DNA from: Hemicordylus capensis
Taxonomy: Eukaryota > Chordata > Lepidosauria > Squamata > Cordylidae
NCBI RefSeq assembly: GCF_027244095.1
Contig: NC_069662.1
Location: forward strand, 9,388,501 to 9,452,500
Length of the DNA stretch: 64,000 bases
Direction of reading: 5' to 3'
The notes under the pieces were generated by a model. It saw nothing but the letters and a program-made list of their open reading frames with translations. It did not search any database and had not been told where the DNA came from. Position numbers and translations under genes: made by a program. Positions 1 to 10,191 of this stretch are shown piece after piece (the stretch's first letter is position 1; every line of letters starts with the position of its first letter).

Positions 1-184
1 TCCGCACACAAGTGGGGAAAAAAATGAGCGAGAATACTGCTGAGGTCATGAACGTGGCTTGGCACAAGCTGTGTGCCTCTGGAAGTTTTCCCTTCAGGGG
101 GCTGGGGCTGATGGGTACTTTTAGCTCCCCAAAGAGATATTTGGCTTATCTGGATATTCGGCTCTCTTAGCTCCCCAAAGAGAC
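1..184. other. Left edge, no gene seen
   Basis: No coding frame or recognisable element. A 17-base unit beginning TTAGCTCCCC occurs twice, at 121-137 and 167-183, a short local duplication. Confidence 0.5.
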
Positions 185-446
185 ATCTCTTCAACCAGGC
201 TCTCTCAGCTTTTTAAAACTTGTTTTTAAATTCTTCTGATTATTTAATTGTTGCTTTACGAGGTTTTTAATGGTTAATTATTGTTTTTATGCTTTATAAT
301 TTTTGTTTTAATTATTAACTGATTTTAATGGTGTTTTAATGTAAACCGCCCTCAGCCTTTTGGAAGGGTGGTATAAAAGTTTTAATATTTATTTATTTAT
401 TTATTTATTTGATTTTTATACCGCCCTTCCAAAATGGCTCAGCAGA
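185..446 (+). mobile_element. L2-type LINE 3' tail abutting an inverted LINE/SINE tail
   Basis: An AT-rich stretch ends in the tail typical of this window's L2-like repeats: TGTAAACCGCCC, then a GGTGGTATAAAA motif and an ATTT-repeat tail at about 388-411. From 412 to 446 a second, inverted tail (ATACCGCCCTTCC) abuts it, so two elements meet tail to tail at the ATTT run. No protein part remains. Confidence 0.6.
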
Positions 447-562
447 AAGCTGCTGTCTCCGGAGTCGGACCATTGGTCCATCTAGCTCCATACAGTCTGA
501 CTGGCAGCAGGCTTCCCCAGCCCTACCTGGGACCCTCTGCATTCTAAGCAGATGCTCTATAG
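447..562 (-). mobile_element. 5S/Ala composite SINE, 3' part, split by a hAT element
   Basis: Minus-strand copy of the composite SINE described at 21511. It shows the diagnostic tail (GGACCATTGGTCCATCTAGC on the plus strand). The copy is cut at 562 by the hAT element at 563-2034 and resumes at 2035, so the SINE is older than the hAT insertion. Confidence 0.75.
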
Positions 563-2034
563 CAGTTTCTCAACCGCCGGTCCGCGGCCCGGTGCCGGTC
601 CGCGGAGGGTTGAGTGCCAGTCCGTGCCTTCGCGAGTTAACACCTCCCTCCCTGCGAACCTCCGTGTTGTAACCAAAATTCTTCACATTCCAGCTGCCGC
701 GCGGCTGAGGAGATAGCTATTGGGGTGTGTGAGGTAGTCCTTCCTATCACACACACCCTGGCGGCGGCGGGCGGCGGATGGCAAGCAGAGCGACGCCGTG
801 GCCTGCCGTTTGGCCTGGCGTCGCTTCCCAACTGAGAGAGGCACGCCTGCGCAGTTACTGCAGCAGTTACTGCGCAGACGCGCCTCTCAGTTGGGAAGCA
901 GCGCCGGGCCAAACGGTTTCGCGGCAGGGGAAGGCAAGCGGAAAACTGCTTGCTTGCCTGCCCGCCCAAAAAACAACACGGAGGTTTTCAGGGGCTGGGG
1001 GGTGGAAGGACTACTGGCTCACCCCCCACCCAGCAGCCATCCCCAGCCATCCCCTCAGCACTGGGATTTTAAAAAAATATTTTAAACAATTTTTTTAGCA
1101 TTGTCTGTAGAAAATGTAGATGTCTGCATCCTAAGATTAGATTTGTTATTTCAAATGAAGGGGTTAACTCCAATCTCTCTCACCTCTGCAGTCCCCAGCC
1201 ACATGCATCTCACTTATATACCCATTTTCTCTCTGGCCTTCTCCCCCTGCCCCCCGCCCTTCTTCTACTGCTCCCTCAGCTTAACATCCTTTCCTAGGCC
1301 TGTCAATTCCCTTGTTGCCTACCCAGGCTCCTGCCTAATTTCGCTTTTTCTATGCCTCTTTACCTAGCTCCTTCTGCAAGATCTGAGCAGCTTATAGAGA
1401 CTTTCTCTCTCTCCCTCAAGCCAAACCTACCTATCCTCTTTCCATTTCTTTCTTTTTTAGCTTTTTCTCTTTCTCTCCCTCTCTCCCCTTCAAGCCTGCT
1501 CCATCCTCTTTTCCTTTTGCCATCCCTCTGTCTCTCTCTCTCTCTCTCAAGCCAAGCCTGCCCCATTCTCTTCCTCAAGCCAAGCCTGCCCTATTCTTTC
1601 CCTCTTTCTTTCCCCATCTCACTTCTCTCTTTCCTTCTTATAAAAGCCTGTGTGGTGAAGGATCAAAGTATAATCTTCTTATCAAAAATTAAGAAAAAAA
1701 CTTCTCTAATTTTTTTCCTTAGAAGTGCTCCGTGTGATGATTTGGCAGAGGGGAAAGAAAGAACAATGCATTTTATTATTATGTACAGATTGTACTGTAT
1801 TTATTTTATTAGAATTTTTAATTCAATTTATTTTATTTTAATTAAAATAATTAAAATAACCCATAAGCCAAGTCACGGTCAGTTAACTTTTGGCCCACCA
1901 GGTCATTTGAGTTGTGCACACCTGTAGTATAGTACTAATAGATAAACTTGAAACCCCTTTGCTAACTGCTGGTCTGGGAAACTGCACATGAAGAATGTAG
2001 CGGTCCTTGACTCCAAAAAGGTTGAGAAACACCG
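563..2034. mobile_element. Non-autonomous hAT-type DNA transposon, 1472 bp
   Basis: The element lies between perfect 8-bp direct repeats CTCTATAG at 555-562 and 2035-2042, as expected of hAT transposase. Its ends are inverted: CAGTTTCTCAACC on the left and, read on the minus strand from 2034, CGGTGTTTCTCAACC. No transposase frame is present. The interior holds a GC-rich hairpin (775-950), CT-rich unique sequence (1200-1640) and an AT-rich stretch (1780-1870). It sits inside a composite SINE, which dates it as the younger of the two. Confidence 0.85.
775..950. repeat. Long imperfect hairpin inside the hAT element
   Basis: The best-matched arms are 823-861 and 862-899, sharing GCTTCCCAACTGAGAG and TGCGCAG motifs with a 2-base indel and few mismatches. 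Weaker pairing continues outward through a TTTGGCC..GGCG segment on each side. The arms almost touch, so a cruciform or RNA hairpin could form. This segment is much richer in GC and CpG than its surroundings. Confidence 0.8.
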
Positions 2035-2075
2035 CTCTATAGCACTCGGCTACGGCCCCATGCCCTGCACACACC
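2035..2075 (-). mobile_element. 5S/Ala composite SINE, continuation after hAT insertion
   Basis: After the repeated CTCTATAG the interrupted SINE resumes with its tRNA-Ala-like part (TACGGCCCC on the plus strand) and then fades into unique sequence. Confidence 0.6.
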
Positions 2076-2446
2076 AGCCAAGGGGCAGGTCTGGCTCAAG
2101 GGCCTCAGGCTGCCTACCCCTGCTTCAGACCCTGGCAACCACAGCCAGGTTTAAGAGGCACAGGAGTGAAACTCTTGCATTGTTTGTCAGGGTGTCTCCC
2201 CTGCGACCCGTCAGCCAGACTCCTCCAGAGCCTTGCAGCATCAGTGGTTTTAATTGGGCTCCACTGTGGCTCTCCGGGTCTCAGAGGGCCTGGCAGGCGC
2301 AGCTGCTGAGCTCCTATTTTCACATTCACTGGGAGTTGCTGTTTCCCCACTTGCGTTGAGGCAGAGAAAGTTTTCAGGAAAAGCAGCGGAGGAAAGTTTT
2401 TTAAAAGCTTCATTTTGCCTTATGTAGTTGCCGGCAGGCTCAAGAT

Positions 2447-2582
2447 CAGGAATTCCCAACGTCGGGTCCCCAGATGTTCTTGGACTTCAACTCGCATAAT
2501 CCCCAACCAAAGGCCACTGGGGCTGGGGATTAGGGGAGCTGAAGTCCAAAAACACCTAGGGACCCAACGCTGAGAATCCCTG
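2447..2582. mobile_element. Palindromic hAT miniature element
   Basis: Almost wholly palindromic 136-bp element, with GGGTCCCCAGATGTTC near one end and its inverse near the other and two facing copies of a GGACTTCAACTC-type motif. Perfect 8-bp target duplications CTCAAGAT lie at 2439-2446 and 2583-2590. Confidence 0.85.
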
Positions 2583-2994
2583 CTCAAGATCACCCCTTTG
2601 TACTCTGCATCAATTAGCCTAGAGCAGCCATCACCTTCTGGTTCTGCACTAGCCAGAAACCTGGCCTGTCATTTGGACGGCAGGAGGGCCCATGGAAGGA
2701 GTATTCGCCACCTTGGTCTCTCTCCACGGCCCGCACCGCACCCTACTGGCTGCCATCCTGCCTGCCATGGCTGCTATCCATCTGGGTCTCCTCCTCCTCC
2801 CCGCACGGGTCCGCATTTTCATTGGTCGTGGCTGCGGCAGGGCGGGGCTTGCCACATACGACCTAAGCCTTCTATATCTATAGATACACGCAGCGATCAA
2901 GGAATGCTGGCTGGCTCAGTTCACCAGCCAGACAAGCTATTTTATTTGTCAGATAGTTCCTTGAGTTTGTTGGTCCATTACTTTTCAGGATTTT
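2583..2994. other. Unique stretch, no gene seen
   Basis: Moderately GC-rich sequence with short chance frames on both strands. I recognise no exon, splice pair or repeat. Confidence 0.4.
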
Positions 2995-3228
2995 CAGGAG
3001 CCAGCGTGGTGTAGTGGCTAGAGTGCTGGACTAGGACTGGGGAGACTCGAGTTCAAATCCCCATTCAGCCATGATACTAGCTGGGTGACTCTGGGCCAGT
3101 CACTTCTCTCTCAGTCTAACCTACTTCGCAGGGTTGTTGTGAAAGAGAAACTCAAGTAAGTAGTACACCGCTCTGGGCTCCTTGGAGGAAGAGCAGGATA
3201 TAAATGTAAAAACAAACCAACAAATAAA
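2995..3228 (+). mobile_element. Sauria-type tRNA-derived SINE, near full length
   Basis: The head carries tRNA-like promoter boxes: A-box region GTGGTGTAGTGGCTAGAGTG and B-box GAGTTCAAATCCC. Conserved blocks follow (CTGGGTGACTCTGGGCC, ACCGCTCTGGGCTCC) and an A-rich tail ends the copy. This architecture is characteristic of squamate Sauria SINEs and is one of the best taxonomic markers in the window. Confidence 0.85.
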
Positions 3229-3533
3229 TTCCTTTCACTCACCAGGCCTCATCGTCATGGACTAATAGACTAGTGGATGTCCTGTGCCCTGCTTACATCC
3301 ACACAGGGCATACTGCCCTCCCAACACATGCACACTTTTGCAACCAGCAAGGCTGTTGCATAGTTCTTATTTTCATTTCTTTCCTTTAAAAAAAAAATAT
3401 ATTTTTTTTTACTCATAGCTGTCCTGTGTGTCCCTCCTGGAGCTAGTTCACCCCATAATACATCAGGAAGGAGACATCACTCCTGCTGTATAGAGAAGCG
3501 CGTCGGCTACAGAAGTGGAGAGCTTGAATTTCA

Positions 3534-4000
3534 TTTATTAATTAGATGTTTATATCTCGCCTCTCCAGTACAATACTGCTCAGGGTGGCTCACAACAACA
3601 AAACCAATAAGACATAATGTACAACAGGGCGGCTCAACTTTGGTCCTCCTGCAGATGTTTATTTATTTAAAGAATTTCTATACCACCCAAACTTGCGTCT
3701 CTGGGTGGTTTACAGCGTTGGCCTACAACTCCCTGGCTATTGGCCACTGTGGCTGGGGATTATGGGAGTTGTAGTCCAAAAAACAACGGGGGGGGGGGGC
3801 TAAGTTGAACAGACCTGATGTAGAACAATTAAAACAGACAATGATGAAAATTAAAAACCTACCACGTAACACACTAAAAAGCCTCTCTGAAAAAGTAGGC
3901 TTTAAGGTCTTTTTAAGAAACCCTAAGGGAGAATGGCAAAGCTCTTCTGGGAGGGCATTCCAGAGCCAAGGGGCCACAACCAAAAATGACACATCCTTCC
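3534..4000 (-). mobile_element. L2-type LINE 3' fragment split by a miniature element
   Basis: On the minus strand the 3818-3992 part encodes a LINE C-terminus with the motif APWLWNALPEEL followed by FLKKTLKPTF, as in the last domain of L2-clade proteins. The untranslated tail lies at 3534-3616. A palindromic hAT element at 3625-3817 interrupts the copy. Confidence 0.7.
3625..3817. mobile_element. Palindromic hAT miniature element with a nested tail fragment
   Basis: Ends are CAGGGCGGCTCAACTTTGG and its inverted counterpart finishing GACCTG. The flanks ATGTACAA (3617-3624) and ATGTAGAA (3818-3825) are 7/8 identical target duplications. At about 3659-3717 a LINE/SINE tail (CTATACCACCC, CTGGGTGGTTTA) has inserted into it, giving three layers with the host LINE. 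Confidence 0.8.
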
Positions 4001-4002
4001 TG

Positions 4003-4080
4003 GTGCATTATGGGTTAAGTCAGCTTCTGCTTAAACTCTCTCTGCTTTTGGAGCAAACTCAGAGCAAGCCAGCCACAACA
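4003..4080 (+). repeat. Fragment of the repeat family seen at 58733-58965
   Basis: Shares GTGCATTATGGG, CTTTTGGAGC and GAGCAAGCCAGC in the same order with the later copy. About 78 bases survive. Confidence 0.5.
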
Positions 4081-5569
4081 CACTGACTAGGATACACTGC
4101 TGTACTCAGTCAAGCACAGGTACATGCAACAAATTGTGTTCCTTACCCTGCCTCCCTTCCTCTTATATCCCCATGTTAAGTTTTACTTTGCAAGTTCCTC
4201 AGGGCAGGGACCTTCCCCCAGAGGCTAAAGTACTGTGCACACTGATGGCACTAAGAATCTGCAGTCACAGGTACACTGTGTGTGGGAGGGAAGGAAGGAA
4301 GGAGCTGGACACACAAACCCTGGTTGCAATGGACATGCCATGGTTTGGCAATGATGTCTGAGCCAGGCTACTCTTGTAGGTATAACTCTGAAGCTTCAAA
4401 CCATCTCCAAGGCCACTATCAAGGAAGAGTGGATTAAGGACCCACTTAGCAGATACAAACTCAGTGCTACCAATTAATTCTTTAGTATTCTGTTAAGTCA
4501 GAGTTGCAACTACTCACTTGCCAGGGGTGTGGAAAGTACTGCCACTCAACAGGGAAGATGTCGTCCTGGGCACATGACAGTTTATCCACAGCCTTGCCAA
4601 GTCTCCAGAACTTGGCGGACTTTCAAGGCTACGGATTAATTGTCATTACTTTGATCAAGATGTGCCAGGAGTTGTAGTTTTTCCAAAGGTACCCTGGGAG
4701 TTGTAGTTTTTCAAAGGTGCGATGTTGTGAGATTCCAAGCCCTCAGTGACAATCTAGAACTCTGCTTCCCAGCATTCCTTGGTTGGAACAGAAAGGAAAG
4801 CTATAGCAGCTACACAGGTTCTCAGTTCCAAATGGGTCAGGAGTCCTCACTGGTTAAGAGCTCTGGAAAAAGGCAAGTTAAGTGTGCCCCTCTTGATCAC
4901 CCCCCTCCCCAAAAGTGCAATGTCATAACAGCAGAACTGCACCTGTGGAACACCTGCATTTTTCAGAGCTCTTGAATGTAAGTTGCTGTGTGGACCCATT
5001 TGGGTGGAAAGCAGGTAAAAATGCAAACATTTGGGTAAACCAACTGGCTTGACTAACATACAACAAAGTGCATATAAAGGTGGCCCTCTTTATTCACGGG
5101 GGTTCCATTCCCACCAATTAGCACAAATATGTAAACCATAAATTAACAAACCTTACCCCATGGAAATCTAGGGGTTAGGTTCCTTACTCTAAAAAAGTGT
5201 CCAAAACCAGGAAAGGAACAGAAATAAAGGTGGGAAAGCAAAGTATCTTGTTCTCCAGGGATGCCCCCCAAATCCTCTTGTTTAAGAATTGTGGTGGTTT
5301 TGGGTTGGTGTTTTTTAAAAACCAAAAGGTGCCACAAGGTGGTTCTGTGCTTCGGAAGTGATATCAGAAGTCATTTCCGGCCACTAAGGAACTGCAGATA
5401 GGTGAAAATTGCCTATATTTCCTGCCATGGATAAAGAAACTGGGTCTAAGACCCATTCACATATACATGAAACCATGACCCACGAAACCACCACCAACAA
5501 GAGTCTCCTGTATATTAAATATGGTTTGGTATTAAGTGACTGAACTTTGTACTCACATGCAGGAAAAGG
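4081..5569. other. Mostly unique sequence, no gene seen
   Basis: Short frames only. Two GGGAGTTGTAGTTTTT motifs (about 4669 and 4700) are stray pieces of the palindromic hAT family. No exon or other element recognised. Confidence 0.4.
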
Positions 5570-5865
5570 AGGAGAGCTCGTCTTGTGGTAGCAAGTATGA
5601 CCCCTCTGCTTTGCTTCTGTTTGCATTCAAATGGGAGACTACATGATTGAGCACTGTGAGACATTCTCCTTAGGGGATGGGGCTTCTCTGGGAAGAGCAT
5701 CTGCACATGTAAGGTTCCAAGTTCCCTCCCTGGCAGCATCTCCAAGACAGGGCTGGGAGAGATTCCTGCCTGCAACCTTGGAGAAACCACTGCCAGTTTG
5801 TGTAGACAATACTGAGCTAGATGGATCAATAGCTTGACTCAGTAGGAGGCCGCTTCCTATGCTGT
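5570..5865 (+). mobile_element. 5S/Ala composite SINE, near full length
   Basis: Runs from the 5S-like head (GAGCTCGTCTTGTGG, then CAAATGGGAGAC) to the tail (ACTGAGCTAGATGGATCAAT, CGCTTCCTATG). The tRNA-Ala-like middle is largely deleted in this copy. Confidence 0.8.
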
Positions 5866-6715
5866 CTCTTCCCCTTGCACATACCAAATATAACATGTGC
5901 CTGCCCTCCAAAAGCAATTCCAAGCCATGATATACAATCCTGATTTGGAAGGCAATGGCGAACTATGTTTTGCCAGTTTGAGTACATAATATACTATTGC
6001 CTTGCTGCCCACCAGAAACTAGTTAAATCCAGCACCTGAAATGGGGGGCGGGGAGAGACCAGAGAAGCACAGAACTTGCTCCCTATTGCCAAACCACAGC
6101 TTGACAGTATGTGAACTGACCCATGTGGGACAGAGGATATTAGCCATTAGTGCTATAGGAATGGGACCCCAGCTGCTTAGAAACCACATAATACACACCA
6201 CCTCAGTTGCCTTATAGCAGTTTTGAGAGGGTGGTGTCGTTAATTTACATTTCCTCCCCTCCGCAAGTGCAATTTGGTGACACATCTACCACCCACACCC
6301 TATTCCAAAGCAGGTGAGTGTTTCTGCAAGAGGGTTTGAAGCTAAACCAATATTTTCACTGTGTGTTGCCAAAAAAGCCATACACAAAAGAGAAGCCACT
6401 AGAAGTTCCTGCATTCCACACACGAGGGGTACCTCACACCTGCACCATGTGAAGGCCACTCACAGAAAGACACAGGTGGTTAGGAGGCAGCCAGACACAC
6501 ACTAATCAAAACCCCTACCGCAAAGAAATGGAGGAGGGCTGGTGAGGCAAAGGCCATTGGGGTGCCAAAGTAATCAGCTGAAGTGAAAGCCGTTACTGTG
6601 TGTTTTGGCTATCGACAAGTTCGGATGGTCATATCTGACTACAGTCAGAACAAACCATGGTTGATAAATTGACTTCAAACCTTCGATCCAGATCTTTAGA
6701 TGAGCCAAAAATAAA
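5866..6715. other. Unique stretch, no gene seen
   Basis: No frame with a recognisable product and no repeat boundary identified. Confidence 0.4.
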
Positions 6716-6850
6716 GAGCAGAGGAGAGCTGGTTGTGTTGTACCAAGCATGAACTGTATTCCCTCTGCTAAGCAAGATGGGCATTGGTTTGCATCTGGAT
6801 GGGTGACCACCTACGAACACTGTTTGCTGCAAGATATTTCCCAAAAGAAC
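6716..6850 (+). mobile_element. 5S/Ala composite SINE, head only
   Basis: Contains the 5S-like head with TGCTAAGCAAGATG and TTTGCATCTGGATGGGTGAC. It stops near AAGATATTTCCC, before the tRNA-Ala-like segment. Confidence 0.7.
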
Positions 6851-6859
6851 ACAGGAATG

Positions 6860-7395
6860 CAAGAACAGCCCTGCGGGAGCAGGGCAGTGCTCCCTCTCAA
6901 GCGTGCACTCACAAGTTCTTGGATGTCTGCACCGTTCGTTTTAGATCCCACTGAGGCTGAATCAGGAAGGCCCCACTCTGAATGTATGTGCGCACACACT
7001 GCCTTGATATTGCTACCCAGAACAAAACTCATGCCACAGAGATGGGGGGAAAAATTAGAGGGACCACTGGATCAGGCCCAAGGCCTATCTAGTCCAGCGT
7101 CCTGTTGCACAAAGTGCCCCACCAGGTGCCGCTGGGAAGCCCACAGGCAAGAGCTGAGGGCAGGCCCTCTCCTGCTGTTGCTCCCCCGTAACAGGTATTT
7201 AGAGACATCTTGCCTCCAAGGCTGAAGATGCCCTGTAGCCCTCAAGACTAGTAAGCCACTGACAGACCTGTCCTCCATGACTTTATCTAAACCCCTCTAA
7301 AGCCACCCAGGTTGTGGGCTGTCACCATATCTTGTGGCAGAGAATCCATAGATCCATTATATGTTGTGTGAAAAAGCACTTCCTTTTGTCCCATT
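6860..7395 (+). repeat. Dispersed repeat family F, near full length, split by a hAT element
   Basis: Starts AAGAACAGCCCTG and resumes at 7070 with GATCAGGCCCAAGG. It continues through TAGTCCAGC, CATCTTGCCTC, GACCTGTCCTCCATGA and CTTGTGGCAGAG to GTGTGAAAAAGCACTTCC. Copies of this family occur at least seven times here. It encodes nothing I recognise and may be the 3' part of a LINE. Confidence 0.7.
6885..7069 (+). mobile_element. hAT miniature element, 185 bp (family B)
   Basis: Ends are CAGTGCTCCCTCTCAAG and its inverse TTAGAGGGACCACTG. The right flank GATCAGGC (7070-7077) matches the diverged left flank GAGCAGGG (6877-6884) at 6 of 8 bases, and the right copy is also what the interrupted family F reads elsewhere. 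The insertion is therefore younger than the host repeat. Confidence 0.8.
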
Positions 7396-7606
7396 CCCTT
7401 AGGCGATGGGGGCCACAGCTCAGTGGTAGAGCATTTGCTTGCAAGCTGAAGGTCCCAGGCTCCGCCCCTGGCAACATCTCCAGGTGGGCCTGGGAAAGAC
7501 TCCTGCCTGAAACCTTGGAAAGCCACTTCCAGGACTGGGCGAGATGGACCAATGGCGGACGGGTGAGATGGACCGATACTGTCAAAGGCAGATTCTCCTG
7601 TTCCTA
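7396..7606 (+). mobile_element. 5S/Ala composite SINE starting in its tRNA-Ala-like part
   Basis: Begins TTAGGCGATGGGGGCC and carries a clear A-box-like AGCTCAGTGGTAGAGC and B-box-like GGTCCCAGGCTCCGCC, matching tRNA-Ala(UGC). The family tail follows. It lacks the 5S head. Confidence 0.75.
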
Positions 7607-8035
7607 GTCAGCTAGCACAGGTTCAGAGAGCAGAACTAGCCACCGTTAGACCTATGCTAGACAGGCCCCAGGTGCAGAGCAAGGGTGCCCAGCATTTCAA
7701 CTGTGGCAACTGGACTGGGCTATTCAGAGTAAGTTTTCTCCACCCAGTCTTTACTTGTTCCCGGCAGCCCTGTTCCTGTTCTCAGTAAGTTACTTGAAGG
7801 TTCCATACGCAGCTTTCAGATGGTCAACTACACAGCCAGACGGCACAAGCATCATCGCAGCACACCGGGCTGGCAACAGGAAGGCCGTAGGCCTGGCTTC
7901 AACGTAGTTCTGCTGTCTGGAGCCTGTTCCAGGAAACACTGGAGATCTTCCACAAGAAGGTATAATGGCCGGACGGCCCCGAGAGAAGCCTCTTGCCCAC
8001 CACGGCCGGTCTTCCCCTCCAATGTGCAACCATGC
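7607..8035. other. Unique stretch, no gene seen
   Basis: No recognisable coding or repeat signal. Confidence 0.4.
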
Positions 8036-8353
8036 ATTCGAGGAGGGCAGCTGGTCTTGCAGGGGCAGGCAGGGATTGCCCCCTTTGCTAAGCAAGGCCT
8101 GCCCTGGTTTGCATTTGGATGGGTGACTACCTGTGAGCACTGCAAGGTATTCCCCTTAAGAAATAGGGTTGTAGCTCAGGGGTAGAGAAGCTGCTTGCAT
8201 GCAGAAGGTCCCAGGTTCCATCCCTGGCAGCATCTCCAGGTAGGGCTGGGAGAGATTCCTGCCTGGAACCTCGGAGAGCCACTGCTGGTCAGTGCAGACA
8301 ATAATGAGCTAAAGGGACCAAAAGTCTGACTCGGCAGAAGGCAGCTTCCCGTG
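8036..8353 (+). mobile_element. 5S/Ala composite SINE, full length with both modules
   Basis: One of the best copies for seeing the design. The 5S-like head (TTTGCTAAGC, TTTGGATGGGTGAC) is followed at about 8165-8235 by a tRNA-Ala-like unit with GTAGCTCAGGGGTAGAG, TTGCATGCAGAAGG and GTCCCAGGTTCCATCCC. The family-specific tail then ends near GGCAGCTTCCCGTG. Confidence 0.85.
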
Positions 8354-9440
8354 TGAGTGCGCTTTAGGGGTGCCTTTGCAGCACTCACAGCAAGAGCCCA
8401 CAGACCTATCGCTGCTCTGCATGCAGAAACCAAGCAGGCACCTTAGAACACTCCCAGAATCCTCTGCCAGATGCCAAGAGAGGGCTCCCTCAGGTCATAA
8501 TGTTTCAGAACCAGTGGCACAGATTCAAGTCTATGCTGTCATCTACTTGCCTTGGTCGCACTGCTGCCTACTCAGAGCTCAGTACCCTTGAGGCTAAGAC
8601 GGCCAGAGCCAGGCATCGCGGTGCACATCAGATCATTAGCAGTCACATGTTTGCAGTGGATGCTGAGCTGAACACCTTTAGCGAGAAGCCACACAGAAGC
8701 ATTTTCACCAGCTTCTCGGTCGGTTAGCCACTATACCGTCTACTCTTTCCACGTTAATGCACCTGAAGAACTCCTGCACACTGCAGAGGATTCTGGGAAA
8801 TTTTTTAGGGCACATGGGCATTTCATGTGCCCAAGGCATCCATTTATTTGGAGCTGGGGTGCATATCACCTGACTTTTCAGCCACTGTGGCTGGGAATTA
8901 TGGGAGTTGTAGTTCAAGAACAGCTCAAGCAATTTGTTGGGTGAGTAGGGGGAGGTTCCTCATGGGGTATGATATTGGTGATGCATTTATTTTCTGGATG
9001 TAGTTCTTGTATTTTTGTAACTCCTTAGCTATGTATCTCAGTATTGCTTCATTTACTGTGAGTGAGTATTTGTAATACGCAGTGATTGCAATAAAAGTCA
9101 CCCCATTTAGAGCCTCAAACCAAAGTTGTAGATACTGTAGTGTTGCCTTCACACCAACTTTCTCAAAGAGAGGCAGTTTACACACACAAACCCATCAAAT
9201 TCAGCAGTTAAATACTTCTTTGGGACCATCTGCTTCACTAGAAATTAAGTCCTGCTGTTCCTTTTTGACCGCCTGTCAAGAAAAGCCATTTTCCATGTGC
9301 TTCTCCACTGAAGGAATCTGAATCCCAGATTACATTACAAAAACTAAGTTTATAGTCCTCATGGTTGCAAAGCTTAAGGGCAAATCGTACATTTTAACAT
9401 GATAGCCTTAGAAGGATTTCTCATGACTATCAGCATTCTG
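8354..9440. other. Mostly unique sequence, no gene seen
   Basis: A half copy of the palindromic hAT family lies at about 8878-8930 (CCACTGTGGCTGGGAATTATGG). The rest shows no feature I can support. Confidence 0.4.
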
Positions 9441-9446
9441 CAAGAC

Positions 9447-9585
9447 CAGGACTGCTCAACTTCGGCCCTCCTGCAGATGTTGGCCTACAACTCCCATAAT
9501 CCCTGGCTACTGGCCACTGTGGCTGGGAGGGATTATGGGAGCTGCATTCCAAAAACAGCTGGGGGGCCAAAGTTGAGCAGGCCTG
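9447..9585. mobile_element. Palindromic hAT miniature element
   Basis: The clearest copy of the family: CAGGACTGCTCAACTTCGGC at one end and the inverse GCCAAAGTTGAGCAGGCCTG at the other, with facing CTACAACTCCCATAATCC motifs inside. The flanks TGCAAGAC (9439-9446) and TGCAAGCC (9586-9593) are 7/8 identical target duplications. Confidence 0.85.
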
Positions 9586-9715
9586 TGCAAGCCCATGCAA
9601 TTCAGCCCAGTTTATACAGGATGGGAGACACACAAAGTTCTGAATATGGGAGGGTGCAACTTTAGCAAGGGGCCCTCTAATCAGTTATTTTTAGACATCG
9701 TGACAGATGCTACAC

Positions 9716-10183
9716 CAGGGCTGCACAACTCAAATGCCCTGGTGGGCCAGAACTATCCACAACTTGGCATGCAGGGACTGAGGTCAAATGTTTAGCATAT
9801 TATTACATTAAAATTAAATATTATTAGTTGCTTGTGGCTCTATTCCCCCGTCAATGGACCCATAGTTTTAACCAAGGATAGTGGCCAGAGAATAGGTCCT
9901 GTCCCCGCTCAGTCAGTGGGACCCTGGAGTGCAGGCCTGCCCCATACAAATGCCAAGTCCTCTCCTCTCCCTAAATTGTTGCTTTTGGGCTGCAATGCTA
10001 GGTATGCTTAAATGGGAGTAAGCCTCACTGGGAGCAGCATGAAGCATATTTCTGAGAACGCATGCACAGGATGGTGCTATAAAGCAGTTTCCAGCTGCTG
10101 TGTTGCTTCAGGATACCTGGGGGCCAGTAAAATAGTCTCTGTGGGCCGAATCCGGCCCCCGGGCCTTATGTTGTGCAGGCCTG
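9716..10183. mobile_element. hAT-type non-autonomous element, 468 bp (family N)
   Basis: Inverted ends CAGGGCTGCACAAC and GTTGTGCAGGCCTG, with perfect 8-bp duplications TGCTACAC at 9708-9715 and 10184-10191. Further in, CCTGGTGGGCCAGAACT faces GGGCCGAATCCGGCCC. There is no transposase frame. Other copies lie at 18791-19152 and 26779-27887. Confidence 0.9.
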
Positions 10184-10191
10184 TGCTACAC

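Noticed and set aside
3723-3992. Host gene encoding VAPWLWNALPEEL
   Set aside because: The motif belongs to the C-terminus of L2-type LINE proteins, and the copy has LINE tail features.
8160-8235. tRNA-Ala genes at 7403, 8163, 13310 and 21616
   Set aside because: Boxes are recognisable but stems are broken, and each lies inside a composite SINE.
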